Shown here in pieces: positions 13,646 through 26,000 of a DNA stretch of 64,000 nucleotides. The stretch comes from Pelecanus crispus (taxonomy: Eukaryota > Chordata > Aves > Pelecaniformes > Pelecanidae): assembly GCF_030463565.1 (NCBI RefSeq), contig NC_134643.1, positions 219,098,583 to 219,162,582 on the forward strand, read 5' to 3'. The position numbers were made by a program, and so were the translations under genes. How positions within the stretch are numbered: position 1 is the first letter of the stretch; each line of letters begins with the position of its first letter. A model generated the notes under the pieces. The model saw nothing but the letters and a program-made list of their open reading frames with translations, made no database searches and had not been told where the DNA came from.

Positions 13646-16600
13646 AACACACCTTCCATCACCCCTCATGCCCTGCCACTGCTTTCTGTGGCAGAAATGG
13701 CAGATGCACGGGTATGGCTGGAATAGGTCTTTACCCTGATCTGGATCCATGTGCCATCACTGTTCGGAGTGGAGACCACAACCAGAAGTCCAGAGCTTTT
13801 CAGTCTCTTTATAGTTTACTCCACAGAGTTGGCAGGCTAGACACATTTCTAAAAAGGGATCTAGGAAAAGCAGATACATTCTTCCACACCAACTTCAAAA
13901 CATTTAGTAAGCTGGTGCAACGCACAGAAGCATGAAAATACAGAATATCCTGCAGCCAGACACAGCTGTGATGGGGACAGGGGAGGCAGGAGGGGCTGTA
14001 ATTTGGGTGACAGCTCCCATCATAATGATCTGGCACCCACAACCTCCAGCAGATGCAGCTGACCACTAAAGAAGACAAATGATATGTAAGTGCTGAAGGA
14101 CTTCTTTATTTTTACATGGATTACATACCATACAGTGTGCTGCTTACCAGACCACACTGTAACACAACAAAAAGGTCAGTCCATGACTTGAGCAGAGGCC
14201 AGGCTAGCTGCAGTCATATTAAACACAAACAAAACCTAAACACTATTTCACTACATGGAATTTACTCAAAAGGTTCTTGGGTGATTGACTTGCTAAAGGT
14301 GGACGAGAACTTGGCCCGCCCAAACACTGCTGCGGACTATCCCATCTGTCCCATATGCATTGACATTTATCCCATAGTCATTGACCATCCCATACTCATT
14401 GAAAATTGTTGTAGAAGTGGGTGGTGTTGTGGAAGGAAGAGTTGAACTCCCAGACCTGAACAGCAGAAGCGTGGCTGAGAGGGGGATGGACTAAATACTG
14501 GACTGAGAGTTTGCATAGACAGGAAAAGTCAGAGTGAGAAGAGTTTACAACTCCTACAGAGGGAATCCTCTTGAATTTGTATATCGAAGAGTTATTTTAG
14601 TAGTTATACAGCTTAATGTCAAGTTTTAATGAGCAGTTCCAGCACCGTGCATAAACAGAGCCTAAACGTTGTGAGTCCTTCACCGCTGTAGTTACTCAGT
14701 GATATCTGTGCCAACGGCCACTGCTACCCATGGGTAGGGATGGCCAGGCAAAACTGAAACACCAGGGGATCTTTTCCAGGTTAACTCCATAGTGGTACGT
14801 GACTGTGTGCTTTATCAGTCAGAAAACCAGCTGCCTCCTTGGCGGCTGTACTGCAGCGAGGGACAACTGGTGGAGTGTGATGTGATGTGATAGGAGCAGG
14901 TTTAGTCAAATGAAGAGTCTCTGCCATTATCTTTCTGAAAAACGGTTGACAGAGAGGCTTGCTGTTGTTGCCCCTCTCCAAAAAAATCAGGCTCTGAAGC
15001 AAAACACTTTGAAAATATAATATACTTTAGTAAACATACCTTTAACTCTCTAGGTATGAGCTCCAGCTAATCACAGCTGCCTTCCTTTGAGCTGCCAGTC
15101 TGCTTGTAGGGAAGGCACAGAGAGCAGCCCAGCAAAAATGTGAATTATTTATGTTCCTGCTGAAAGCACGAGTCTTGTCACTACAGCCTTGCTTGATTGA
15201 ATGGATCTGCAGAGACAGTTTCTGTAGCAACCCAGAACCTTGCCCAGCAAAACGCTGCCCAGTCACAGGTAACACAGAACAGTAATAAATCTCTGCCTGG
15301 GTAGCTGAAGATGACACAAAAATGCCAGAGTAAAATGTATCTGGGTTTTGAGCCCTTCAATCTCCCAAGACCCACCAAGATGTCATTTCAGAAGGTGAGT
15401 TGGTGGCATGTAAACTCGGGTAGCGGTTAACAATCTAGCCATGACAACACAGGATTTCAAAAGGTTACACAAGCTTTTGTGGGAACTTGGCAAGACTTTT
15501 GCACCAGGAACACAAGCTGCTGCGGTCAGGATTTTACCGGTAGCCCAGCTGGTTGGAGTCAGTGTAAATAAACATGTGGTTCCCAAATGCCTACTGTCAC
15601 ATCTTTGGGTGTTATATTCACATATCAAACACTGGGTTTGACAATATTGTCCAAAATATTTCAGAGATCTGTTTTTTATGCCACCGTATTTAGTGTGGAT
15701 TGACAAAGGCAGGAATATGTGGATTCAACAGCTTCTCCCCTATCTACCATTAGCCTTTGATCCTGGCTTGTTGCCGTTTGCAGTCTGTCTGTCTGCTTGT
15801 GAAGATGAACTCATCACAATGAAAATGTTACAGAAATGACAAGCTGCCAGGACTATCTTGCACAGCTTTGAAGGGCAATATAGGTTAGTACCTATTTTTC
15901 AGCATGTCAGTATTTGAATTTTTCCTAATTATCAACCTACCTATATTCTGTTTGTCTTAAGAATTTCTGAGGCTGTGAAACCCAAACCATATTAGAAAAG
16001 TTACAATATGCAGAATGTCATAAGTACGGAAATATTAGTAGATGGTTCCTTCATCATGTATCTCCAATTCAGCCTTGTTCACCACCAGACACCGGAAGAG
16101 CAAACTGCAAATTTTTGTTCTTTGCCGAGTCTGTAATTCCAGTGTTTCCTACATTTTGACCTTACAAACAAAACTAGGCTCTCTGCATTCGGAGTAACCT
16201 AGGTGCTTAGCTCTAAACGGGAGATAATCCAGTTATAAAAAGCTTATGGTTATTTGGTCAGAGGTCACAAAGTACAACTCTAAATGTGAATAAAAGTGAG
16301 GGAAGCTGTATGAGAACTCTGTAACCTAGACAAGGAGCAATCTGACTGGCAAATGACAGAGGCCTGGTTTATATTTAAAAGTTTTGCTGATTTAGCAATA
16401 CCAGGACTATAACAACATTTGCCAATCAATACAGCTTTGCTGGCGAAAACCTGCAGCTGTAGTTTCAATGGCAAAATACTCTTTGCAGTTCTGGTGTAAG
16501 CACTACATAGTTATTAAAGTAATTTAAACTGGATCCTGTCTCTAGGAGGGTTTACCGGCTCTTCTACTGTAGCTACATTGGCAAACTTTCTCATCGAGGC

Positions 16601-18759
16601 TGTTCTACAAATCAGCTACTGAAGAGCACGAGGCCGATGACAGCGGAGCTGCTTTGGAGGCTTGATGAGAGCGTAAAGCTTTTTGCCCTTTGGGAGGAAC
16701 CACAGAGAAACACTGTCTGCTTCCTTAAGTGAATCTCGGCTGGAGAACAAAGGACTTCAGCCCATGTACAGAGAGGTAATTTATTTACATCTCATTAAAC
16801 CAATATTTACAAATCTACACTGTTTGTTTCCTTAGTGTCTGTGTTTTTCTTTTCCAAACATGTCAAAAAGGATGCATTTTCAATTAATTTTTTTTACTTT
16901 TCCAGAATGAAAGGCAGCAAGAACATTTTTTCTATCCTTGCCTAGGTATAAAACAGTTGAAAGGAATTTTATTAAACTTCCCAAGAAAAGTCATCTCAAG
17001 CATAAACACAAGTATGAGTATTTTCAAGTACAACTACGGATGTTTTGGAATGTAATAAATTCTTGAAAGATGTCTTACCTTTATATATTTTCTCATATAG
17101 TACTATAGTTTCACAACTATCCAGCAAAACTTCTTTAATTATCAGTTGCTGGTGATTCTCAAGCCAAGTGTGCTACATGTAGGTCTAGTCTAGAGGCTTT
17201 TCAGGGTGTTTTATACCAGCAAAAGCCCTAGCTGCGTCTGTAAAAAAAAAAAAAAACAATGAACTTTAACTGGCAGCTATGTCAACTGGGATTAGAAGAA
17301 GTGGGACACAGTTGTAGCAGAAGCATTTCTAACTAATGATTTCAGCAAAGCTATGCTTTTGATAGGAGGTGGTTTCAAGAACTCATGTATGAAGCGTACT
17401 TTTGCAGGCATAGATAAATCCACACTCCACACAAATTGCCGGTATGACATAATTCCCGTAATAATAAACATTAGAGACCCCAAGGACAGATTCAACGGGC
17501 ATTTCTGTGCCACTCTTAATGAGCTGTTGCAAGAATCGCTTAGAGTGTGGAGCGTTCCCACAACTCATCAGCACGGGGGTCTCACAGGGAGCCGGGTGTG
17601 TTCTGGAGTGCAGCAAACGGCTTCACCTCGCATCAGGCTCTGTCCTTTGCTGCTTAGTGAACGGCGAATCTGTTTTTGAGGGTGGCCTTGGACGACATGA
17701 TGTCCTCATCAAGGCAGTTTTGCTCACATTATTGGGTTTGCTCCTGTAATTAGTGCGAACGAGCATTCTAACTTACAAATATAGTCGTTTGGAGAGGAGC
17801 TAGAATTCCCCACCCCCACATTCCTCCCTTAGGAGCAGAACAATATGTACTGTTTTTGCCAAATAAACTGGGTTTACATTATGGCTGGATTCCTGGTACA
17901 TAATTAATATTCTTCATGGACAGTGTGTCTTCAAATAGCTGGCTAATATTTACACCAAGAAAGTCTTGCAGTCCCAGCTTTGGTCGGCCGGAGACAGAAA
18001 CTTTAGTTTCATTTTCTTATCTTGTGGTGACACACTGTAAAGGCACCATGGTGTGTACAAAGTACGGCATTTCGAGGCTTACAGGAACAAACATGAATAT
18101 ACAATTCAACGGGCAAGTAAAAGATGCTGTTGTGTTTCCTGTCCCCCCTTCCCTGTTTTGAAGGTCACATTTTTCAGAAAGGGGATACAAATATGAATGT
18201 AGAAACTAAAATATATTTTTATCCACATAAAATGGCAAACAGCAATTTTTACCAGAAACTTGCCAGGTCTCCATTTTTGCTATCTTTCTGCTATAATGCA
18301 GAATATATAAATATATTTAAAAAAAAAGATACATATAAAATTTGCATTTTAAAAAATATATCAGTTTTTCAAAGTGTATTTTAATGAAGCATTCACCCAT
18401 GGCCTGCTTTCAAATGCCAACAGTTCTCCACAGTTAATAAGTAATATGCAGTGGGGGGAAGGAATGGCTATACCTTAAAATGCTTTGCAAGCAAGTTAAC
18501 TTCCAAGAGGTACCTTTGGGCAAACCTCATGACCAAGAGCAGGTTTTGTTACTTTTGACTATATTAGCTCTCTCCTGCTAGTGTAGTGAGAAGGTGAAAC
18601 GCTGCTCCTGGCTCTGTTTAGACCTAAAACCACTGCTGTGAGGGGTGACCAGTCAAAAGGTGCCAGACAGACGGGCATCAGAGACGCAGGGAGGCCAGGG
18701 TCACTCGGGTGTGGCAAATGAATGCCGCTCAGGTAGGGAAAATCCTGTGTCCTGGACCA
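13646..18759. other. Non-coding region upstream of the PCF11 CpG island
   Basis: No supported gene. It is AT-rich DNA with short unrelated open frames on both strands and homopolymer runs near 17,241-17,254. I see no CR1 tail, tRNA-like fold or splice-supported exon. Confidence 0.5.
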
Positions 18760-19071
18760 ACTGGCACCAAGCACCGTGCTGGCACCCCCGGGCCACACCG
18801 GCGCTCCCGGCTCCTCGTGGCACAGCCACCCCGGAAGGCGACAAGGCCGCGTTTCGCTGACGGGCCTACGTGAGCGCTGCGGCCCATACTGGTACGACTC
18901 GCTTCGCTGGAGCGAGTGGTTTCTCTGGTACGGGACCGCCGGCAGCCACGGCTCCCCGCTCTCCCGGCGCCGAGGGGCCGTTCCCCGGTGGGCCCGTATG
19001 AGGCGGTGAGGCGGCGGACCGCAGCCGGCCGGCAAGGCCCGCCGCCAGGCCCCAGGCCCGCCCAGGGGCGG

Positions 19072-19210
19072 TGGCCAACGGCGTTGCCAAGCCAACGGCT
19101 GAGCCAATAGCAAGCGGGGGGCGGGGCGGCGGGGGGGGGGGGGTGCCACGGCGTTACCACGCCAACGGCTGAGCCAATAAAAGGCGGGGGGCGGCGCGGC
19201 GCGGCGCAGT
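19072..19210 (+). repeat. 70-bp tandem duplication in the PCF11 promoter
   Basis: Two adjacent copies with a 70-bp period, about 19,072-19,141 and 19,142-19,210. Each has a GCGTT-x-CCA segment, then GCCAACGGCTGAGCCAAT, then a G-rich stretch. The core of each copy is one CCAAT box preceded by an AACGG element (Myb-like). They differ mainly in the G-run and a few substitutions. Confidence 0.8.
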
Positions 19211-19479
19211 GACAATCCAGGGCTCGGTGGAAAGGCGGGATTGCGCAGGGGCGCCAATCGCAGCTCGGGGCGGTGAGGGAAGGCGGTAGGAAGAGGAACG
19301 GCGGGCCAGGAGCAGGGTGTCGGGAAAGGCCACCAATCGCAAGTCGGGAGGCCGGGGCGAGAGCGGGGCTTTAGCGCAGGAGCCAATCAGAGGAGGCGAA
19401 GGGCGGTCCTAGCCAATCAGGAGCCGCTGTGCTGATGGTTCAGCCAATCGTGAGCTGAGCAGCCGGGGCGTCAGCCAAT
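19104..19479 (+). promoter_or_regulatory. PCF11: Array of eight CCAAT boxes (NF-Y type)
   Basis: CCAAT pentamers, all on the + strand, start at 19,104, 19,174, 19,254, 19,333, 19,383, 19,413, 19,444 and 19,475. Most sit in the preferred NF-Y context (GCCAAT followed by C, A or G). The last four are 30-31 bp apart, about three DNA turns, so bound factors would face the same side. NF-Y binding is inferred from the motif. Confidence 0.85.
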
Positions 19480-19547
19480 CAGGGCGCAGTCAGGGAACAA
19501 AAGGGGCTTTCCAAACCGCCGGCCCCTTTCCTTAGAACAATTTCACA

Positions 19548-19601
19548 TGACGCAACGGTTGGAGGAAGAGGTTTGCGAACCGTAGCCGCCGCCGCCATTT
19601 T
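19548..19601 (+). promoter_or_regulatory. PCF11: Likely core promoter: CRE-like and YY1-type motifs
   Basis: TGACGCAA at 19,548-19,555 resembles an ATF/CREB or C/EBP-ATF site. CCGCCATTTT at 19,592-19,601 matches the YY1 consensus CCGCCATNTT, which in TATA-less promoters usually lies just downstream of the start site. Transcription of PCF11 probably begins close to this interval. The exact start cannot be read from sequence. Confidence 0.6.
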
Positions 19602-19688
19602 GTGAGCGTTGAGACTGAGTCGGCGGCGGCTGAAGGAGCAGCAGCACCGACGGCAGCACCACAGCCAGCGGGAGCCGCAGCCCGGAGG

Positions 19689-19697
19689 ATGCGGTAG
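19689..19697 (+). promoter_or_regulatory. PCF11: Minimal upstream ORF (ATG CGG TAG)
   Basis: A start codon followed by one sense codon and a stop lies about 120 nt before the PCF11 ATG, in the likely 5'UTR. Such minimal uORFs can lower initiation at the main start. The effect here is inference and depends on where transcription starts. Confidence 0.4.
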
Positions 19698-19819
19698 AGG
19701 AGCCCAGCGGCAGCGGCGGGGGGGGCGGCATCGCTCGGCGGCGGCGGCGGCAGGGGATCGCGGGGAGGGGGCTCTCGGTCGGTGGGTCGGGTCCTGGTGC
19801 GGGCCCCGGTCGGAGAAGC

Positions 19820-20008
19820 ATGTCGGCCCCGGAGAGCAGCGCTGGTAGCAGCGAGGCCCGGGAGGACGCGTGCCGCGATTACCAGTCGTCGCTGGAGGAC
19901 CTGACGTTCAACAGCAAGCCGCACATCAACATGCTGACCATCCTGGCCGAGGAGAACGTGCCCTTCGCCAAGGACATCGTCTCCCTGATCGAGGCGCAAA
20001 TCGCCAAG
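19820..20008 (+). CDS. PCF11: PCF11 exon 1: start of CTD-interacting domain
   Basis: 63 codons, phase 0 end, donor AAG|GT. It contains the conserved YQSSLEDLTFNSKPHINMLT stretch that opens the CTD-interacting domain. Reading on into intron 1 reaches a stop at 20,077 after 85 codons, so an intron-1-terminated mRNA would give only a fragment. Confidence 0.97.
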
Positions 20009-23000
20009 GTTTTTATATTCCACCGACTACTACTCCTACCTATACTGCTGGGGGGACCGGCCGGGGCAGCGGGCTAGGGCGGCCTCGGGGGCTAGGAGGA
20101 AGGGCGTGGGGGAGACGGCCTGCGGAGGGGCGCGGGCGGAGCCGGGCAGCGGCGGGTGCGGGCGGGCAGGAGGAGGGCAGGGGGCCAGGGAGAGGCAGCG
20201 GAGCCTGGGGCGAGAGGCCTGAGAGACGGGAAAGGGCGAGAGAGAGAGGGCGACGCTCGGGGGGAGGCAGCGGGCCGGATGGGGTGAGGAGGCCAGTGGC
20301 GGGGTGGGTAGAGCTGGGCTTGGGGCGGGCGGGCGGCGAGGCAGAGGGGTTCAGGAGACGTGGAGGTAGGGGGGGGTTGGCTAATTAGGGGGCGAGCAAG
20401 GATAGCAGGATTTGGACGGAGCAGAGGGTGCCGGGGACTCGGGGGGGGGGGGGTGGGGGTGGGGAGCGCCCCGGCCGGGGCAGCGGGGAGAGGCCCAGGA
20501 GCCGGGGCTCGGGGCGGGGGAAGCAGGCGGAGGGAAGCGTGGCTCAGGCGGGACCAGGGAGCACGGGGCGAGACGTCGGGGGCTCCTTTCATGGCTAAGC
20601 TTAAGGCTGCTGCTTCTACCCTCCACCCCATAGGGAGCAGGGGACTCGAGGGAGGGGAACAGCCCCCGCACCACCCCCTGGTCGTAGGAGGGGAGGGTTT
20701 GGGACTCGCCCCACCAAAAGCTCTGGGAGGGCAGTGTGGCTCGCGATTTAAGCCCCGTGTAAATATCAGACACAACATGGCGGCCTGGCAGTGACTGGGC
20801 AGCAGCACCTCGCCCTTGTAGCTGGGTTTTCCCCCTACATGGACCCAGCATTCAGTGTCTCGAATCTGGTGTCTAAACCCTTGCATTTAGCGATTTCGAT
20901 AGTAGATGAATATTGCGATCAGTAGAGAGGGCCTGACCGGTAGATTTGGTGGAGGGTTGTTTTTTTTTGGGGGGGGTAGTTTAAAGGAGTGAAAATAAGG
21001 TTAAGTTTACAGCACGCAAATTGTCCACTTCTTAAGGGCTAAATATAATGACTTTTTAAGTATCAGTTAAGGCTCTTTTCCCAGTGTGGTCCCTGTGAGA
21101 TACTAATTTTTGGGGGGGTGGGCACCCTTATCTTACAGCAAAGTTTGTGGGTGAAAGGTGATCATCTGCTCCGGATAGAGAAGTGTGTGTGGTGGTGATG
21201 GGGGTTGTTTTGCTTTGCCTGATCAGAGAAAATTCTGTGGGCTTGGGATAATCTGTTTGGATTTCAGGTGATCTGTGCCCTGAGTAATGCTAGTGTTGTG
21301 TGCATATTTAATTTATTTTGGCTAGAGAAGTTTATTGGTTGAGGATGGGGAAGAAGAAATTCTCCCTGACTGTAGAAACTGCAGCAGCCTGTAGGATCCT
21401 AACATGGCGTCTGAAAGGCACATGATATAAAAAGAAGGGAAAGAGGAGGCTCCCTTTGAGCCCAACCCAGGCAGTTGCTGACATCAGTCAGCTACAGCAC
21501 ATGGATGGGGGTTTACAGCACTTTTTTCACAAGAGCATTTTGTAAGAAAAGGGTTCTTCTTTCAATCCCCTCCCCTGCCCCTTCATGCCAGTCACCCCTC
21601 CCCCGTCGTTTCCCTTGCTCCCTCTGATCTCAGGTGTTCAAAGGCTTTTTTTTCTTTGGCTTTAAATCATGGTTTATAATGGTGAGAATTGTACTATCTA
21701 ATGATGGGGAGGGAATGATCTCTTAAGTTATTTAATCTATCTTTCTATCAATGCAGGATGGCTTTTTAGTGTTCCACAGAGCTTTTCCAGTCTAGTTTTA
21801 AATGCTGCCAGTGGCTGAGTTTTGCCATTCCTTGGGGAGGTGACCTCATAATCTAATAGATCTCACCATTATATCTCCTAAAGGGCAGTGGATGTGTATA
21901 AAATGATTTGTGATAAATATCAATGCTGTCAAATTTTTTTTTTTTTTCATTTCTGGGTGATTCAGAGCCTGCCCTGAAGTGTGTTTTTTTTTAAAGATGT
22001 CTTAAATCCTGTATCAATGGTTAGTTTTGCCTAGTTACTGTTTGTGACTGTGGTTTATTCAAGGCAAGTTTTTAGTTGTTTCTGGGAAAGTGATCTCCTT
22101 TACTAAGCCACTTTTAAAAAGTGTTGCCTGGAGACAGTTTGTTTAGTGTAAAATTTGAGTGGTCTGCTTTACAATTTAATAAATGGTTCTGAAATGTGTG
22201 ACTGGTATTATAAAATTTGTAAATAAAAAGTGTGAAATATGTATTTGTCTTTTTATTTACCATTGTATAGTGCAGAATTTGTTTCCAAGACCCATTTTGT
22301 ATACAAGGTTGTTTTTTTTAAAACAAATTTTTTGCACAAGTTTGTGACTTGGGGTTCAATTGCCAGATATGATTTTAAACTTGAAATCTTTTAGGAAACT
22401 AATAAAAAAGAGCCACACATTTCCAACAATAGCTTTCCTACGTTATTTGAAGGAACAGTGGGAATTCTGTAATGAAGTCTTTAATATTATGCTGATGAGC
22501 TCAGAGTTAGTGTTCTGTGTTCTGGTGATTATGCGGCGCCTCCCTACCTTTTGGTTAGTGTCATGTGGGCATCTTTCTTGCTAGGGGATACTGTATAGAC
22601 CGCCTGAAAACAAAATCCATTCAAGTCTGGGATTCCCTTTTGTGGTTATTGGAATATGTGCTAGATACCTTGACATAATAAACATTTCCAGAAGAGAGGA
22701 CTTAAATATTCAACCATATTTAAGTCATGATTCTTAAAACGTGACACCCGAGTAGCTTATATTTGAAGCAGGGTACACTGATAAGCTGCTAATTCTGTGC
22801 CATAGTTTGAAGGAAGCTTCGTTACTAGATTACAGTGATTCCATGTATGATTACTTCTAACAGTCTGATGCATAATGAAAGTGACAGTTAAACTTGTTAC
22901 AGTGCCTTTGCTACTAAATGATTCCCTAGTGTCTCAAACTTGAAGCTTAGCTGAGTACAGTGAGCTACTTCCATACATTGGTGAGATGGAAGAATGTAAC

Positions 23001-26000
23001 ATGCTATGTCTGTAGCTCTTGGGCATAGGTACTTCTGAGACAGCTCTTTGTTTCTGTAACAGCTGACTTTAAAAGTCAGAAATGGTGCACTGTCATTTTT
23101 TTATAAAGGCAGGCATTCAGAACTTAGTCCTTCTAGTGTGCCATTGCGCAGACTGCTTTAAAGAAGAAACCAGTATTCCACAGATATTTTAAGTAGCTGT
23201 AGACCCCCACTCTTCGATTTCTCAGACTAGAGCAATGCCTTTATTCTAACACTGTTGCATATTAGCTTGTGTACAGCTCAGTATTACATCATAGTGTAAG
23301 GTAGGCTTTTGATGTGCTGCAATTCGTTTTAGCTAACTTAACTGCATTTTTCTGTCTTTTTATGTACTAAATACACCACCTGCCTGTTTTTACTTTTTTC
23401 AATATGCTCAAAGGCAGTGATGCTCCCCCTCTCCCCCACTCCGCCCCCAACTAACAAAGAATTTTGCCCTCTTCAATATTAAGTTTCAGGTTGTGGTAAA
23501 TTAATACACATTTAAGGGCAAGGAAACATTGTGATTTACCCATATAAAAGTATTGTTGACTTGGTGCCCTTCTGTGAACCACCTGAAAGGGGAAGGAATT
23601 AAAGCTAAAATTGTAAAGCAAGAGCACTTCCACACACTTGTCTGGACAATGGGGCTGCGAAGTAAGGTGCCTAATTAACCTAGTAGCCTGTCCTGTTTAA
23701 AGTGAGCAGTGAGTGAAGTTATTCTGGTTTTATCCTGAGCTTACCGGATGGTGAATGGGACTTATTACGAGTGGATGCCCTTCTTAGGGGATCACAGTCA
23801 ACACACGGCTTGTGGTGTTGTCTTTCATGTTGTCCTCTTCAACAAGTCTGTGTACTTGCTGATGTTTTGTGGAACTTTGCTGTGCCTTCTGCTTTGTGAA
23901 AGCCAATGGTGGGCATTAAAATCACCTTAATTTGGGCCGGTAGTGCTTTGTGTACATTAGAAGTCACGGTAGCGGTCCAGCATCACCACACTTCTATCGC
24001 ACAAACTTGCTACAAGTTTTGAAAATGGATTTAAAAAACCAAAACAAAAAAACCAAACAACAAAAACCAAGCCTCCTCTTGTAGCAAAGATGTGTCCAGA
24101 GCTTGAAGACTCCGTTCTGTGAAAATCGTGGTTGCAGTTCCTGAATATGTCTGTGCATTTACCCAGTCGACTAGCTGATTGAGTTTTGTCTGGATTTTGA
24201 ACTTTGTTCTGACTGTGCATTTTTGCATGCACTCTGGAAATCTGAACTGTCACTATCTACAAGTGCCAAGAGAGAATGGGACTCCTTGCTCCGTCTGTTT
24301 GGATTACAATGAAATAGTTGCGACCTGTTCTGCATGTAGTTTATGAAAAGACTGTGATACTCGACATAAAATCTACGGCTACAGAAGTTCACTAATTTGG
24401 GCTATTTGCCAGAAGTCTGATTTGTGTTCTGTGAAATCCAGAAAAACAAGCATTCAGGAGGTTTGAGTTAAACTATTTTTTAGAAGTTCCTTGAAGTGCT
24501 AACGATGGTTTCCTGCTAACTTAAAGTTACTTTCTCAAGTTGGTTTTGAAAGGTTACACTCAGTACACTAGCGGCAATACTGTCTTGTGGGCTTCTTTTT
24601 TCTTCTTTTTTTTTTTCCCTTTTTCAAAAGCTTTGATAAGCAAACAGAATAACCTAAGGTGTTCCTTTTTTGTGTGATAGACCCACTGCGTTATACTTTG
24701 AACTGAGTATCGATTTTCCAGATTAAGTTTTTGTATAAACAAAAAATCCCAAGCCAAATCCCTTGGTGTTTGTAGTGGCAACCAAAAAGAGAGGTCTGTA
24801 TTTCTGGGATTGGTAATCCCTTTATTTAAAAAGTTTAAAATATGTTTTTGTTGTACTAAACTTCTCAGTTTCTTCTTATTACTCCAGGCTCCCGCATCAG
24901 AGAAGCTCCCTGTTATGTACCTTATGGATTCCATTGTCAAGAATGTGGGAAGAGAGTATCTTACTGCATTTACTAAAAACCTAGTTGCAACCTTTATTTG
25001 TGTATTTGAAAAGGTATATACACTTTCAGAAAAGTTCTGTATTCTAAGCAAAATTTGTTCCTGGTAAAATAAATACATGCTTTCAGTTTTGGGTTTTCTT
25101 GGGTGGTGAACTATACAAATTGATTCTTTTTTATAAATCTCAGTACTGTAACTGTTCGGTGGAAGATTATTCCTGCTGCTGTCAAGCATGTAAGTTACAT
25201 GTTAGCTGAAAGATGCAAAGTATTACTTAATTTAATTTGGTTCATAAATGTCTGTAATTTTCCTATCCAGGCAAGATTTTACTACCAGTATTTTGGTTAC
25301 CAATTGCTCACCTGGATGGACTTTCTGTAATGTGTAGAGCAATTCATTATGAATTGTTGGTTTATTTTGAAGTTAGTCTTTATACCAAGAACAGACTGAG
25401 AATCAATTCTTGTGGATTTCTCAGAGCTTCTCTCTCCTGTAGTTAGATTTGTCTGGTTTACTTAATTTGTGATGCGCAAAATGAGTGCTTAAACTGTGAA
25501 GAGTGAATAGCACTGGCACATGATTCTCTCCTGGTGCTCTGTGATTTGACAAAAATGCTGGGGGGAAAGGGTCTTAGAATGTGTTGCTATATTACATTAC
25601 AAGTATGCATTTTAGTTTAATTCAACATTGAAAACTGCTGCCATATCTTTTATTTTTTGCTCTTAATCTTTAAACCCAGCGAAGTAATTGTGCTTATTCC
25701 TCAGTGAGAAAAGCAAATGAAAGTCCAGTTTTTGAAAGGCTGGACTTGAATGGGTTTAAGTTGGATCAGAAGTGAAGGGTTAACTTCTGTGGTTTCCTGT
25801 ATGCTACAAGAAAGTGGCATCTTATATAAATGAGATAAATGGAGCTTTTGCATCTTTATCTATCATTATGTATCAGCAAAGATCTGAGATCCCAGTACGG
25901 TTTATATATGGTTTTCAGATGTAAAATGCACGATGAAATAAGGAATAGATTGTAATAATGACCATAGAAGACTTAAACTCCTGTGTGTAGAGTAGAGATA

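Larger units (their letters stand above)
18760..20560. promoter_or_regulatory. PCF11: CpG island over the PCF11 promoter and exon 1
   Basis: GC content and CpG density rise sharply against AT-rich flanks and stay high from about 18.76 to 20.56 kb. The island contains the CCAAT array, a YY1-type motif, the inferred 5'UTR, exon 1 and the start of intron 1. No TATA box is visible, which fits a broad housekeeping promoter. Runs of 13 G occur at 19,131-19,143 and 20,441-20,453. Long minus-strand open frames here come from the scarcity of AT-rich stop codons. Confidence 0.85.
20009..24887 (+). other. PCF11: PCF11 intron 1 (about 4.9 kb)
   Basis: By far the longest intron of the gene. Its first ~700 bp are extremely G-rich on the + strand, including a 13-G run at 20,441-20,453, so G-quadruplex or R-loop formation is plausible. 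The rest is AT-rich and holds an old CR1 remnant (21,755-21,900), a poly(A)-signal cluster near 22.2 kb and an A/C-rich low-complexity tract at 24,034-24,070. No other gene seen. Confidence 0.85.

Noticed and set aside
1-18759. RAB30 exons expected upstream of PCF11 by vertebrate gene order
   Set aside because: I looked for the small-GTPase motifs (GNAGVGKT, WDTAGQE, GNKIDL types) on both strands and saw none. RAB30 coding exons must lie outside the window.
18559-20886. Long minus-strand open frames (up to 275 codons) in the PCF11 CpG island
   Set aside because: They are Pro/Arg/Ala-rich, lie in GC-rich DNA where stop codons are rare, overlap PCF11 exon 1 and its promoter, and show no domain or splice support.
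24560-25189. 209-codon minus-strand frame antisense to PCF11 exon 2
   Set aside because: It begins in a T-rich tract, crosses a well-supported coding exon and its splice sites, and has no recognisable motif. The conserved coding strand keeps the antisense open by chance.
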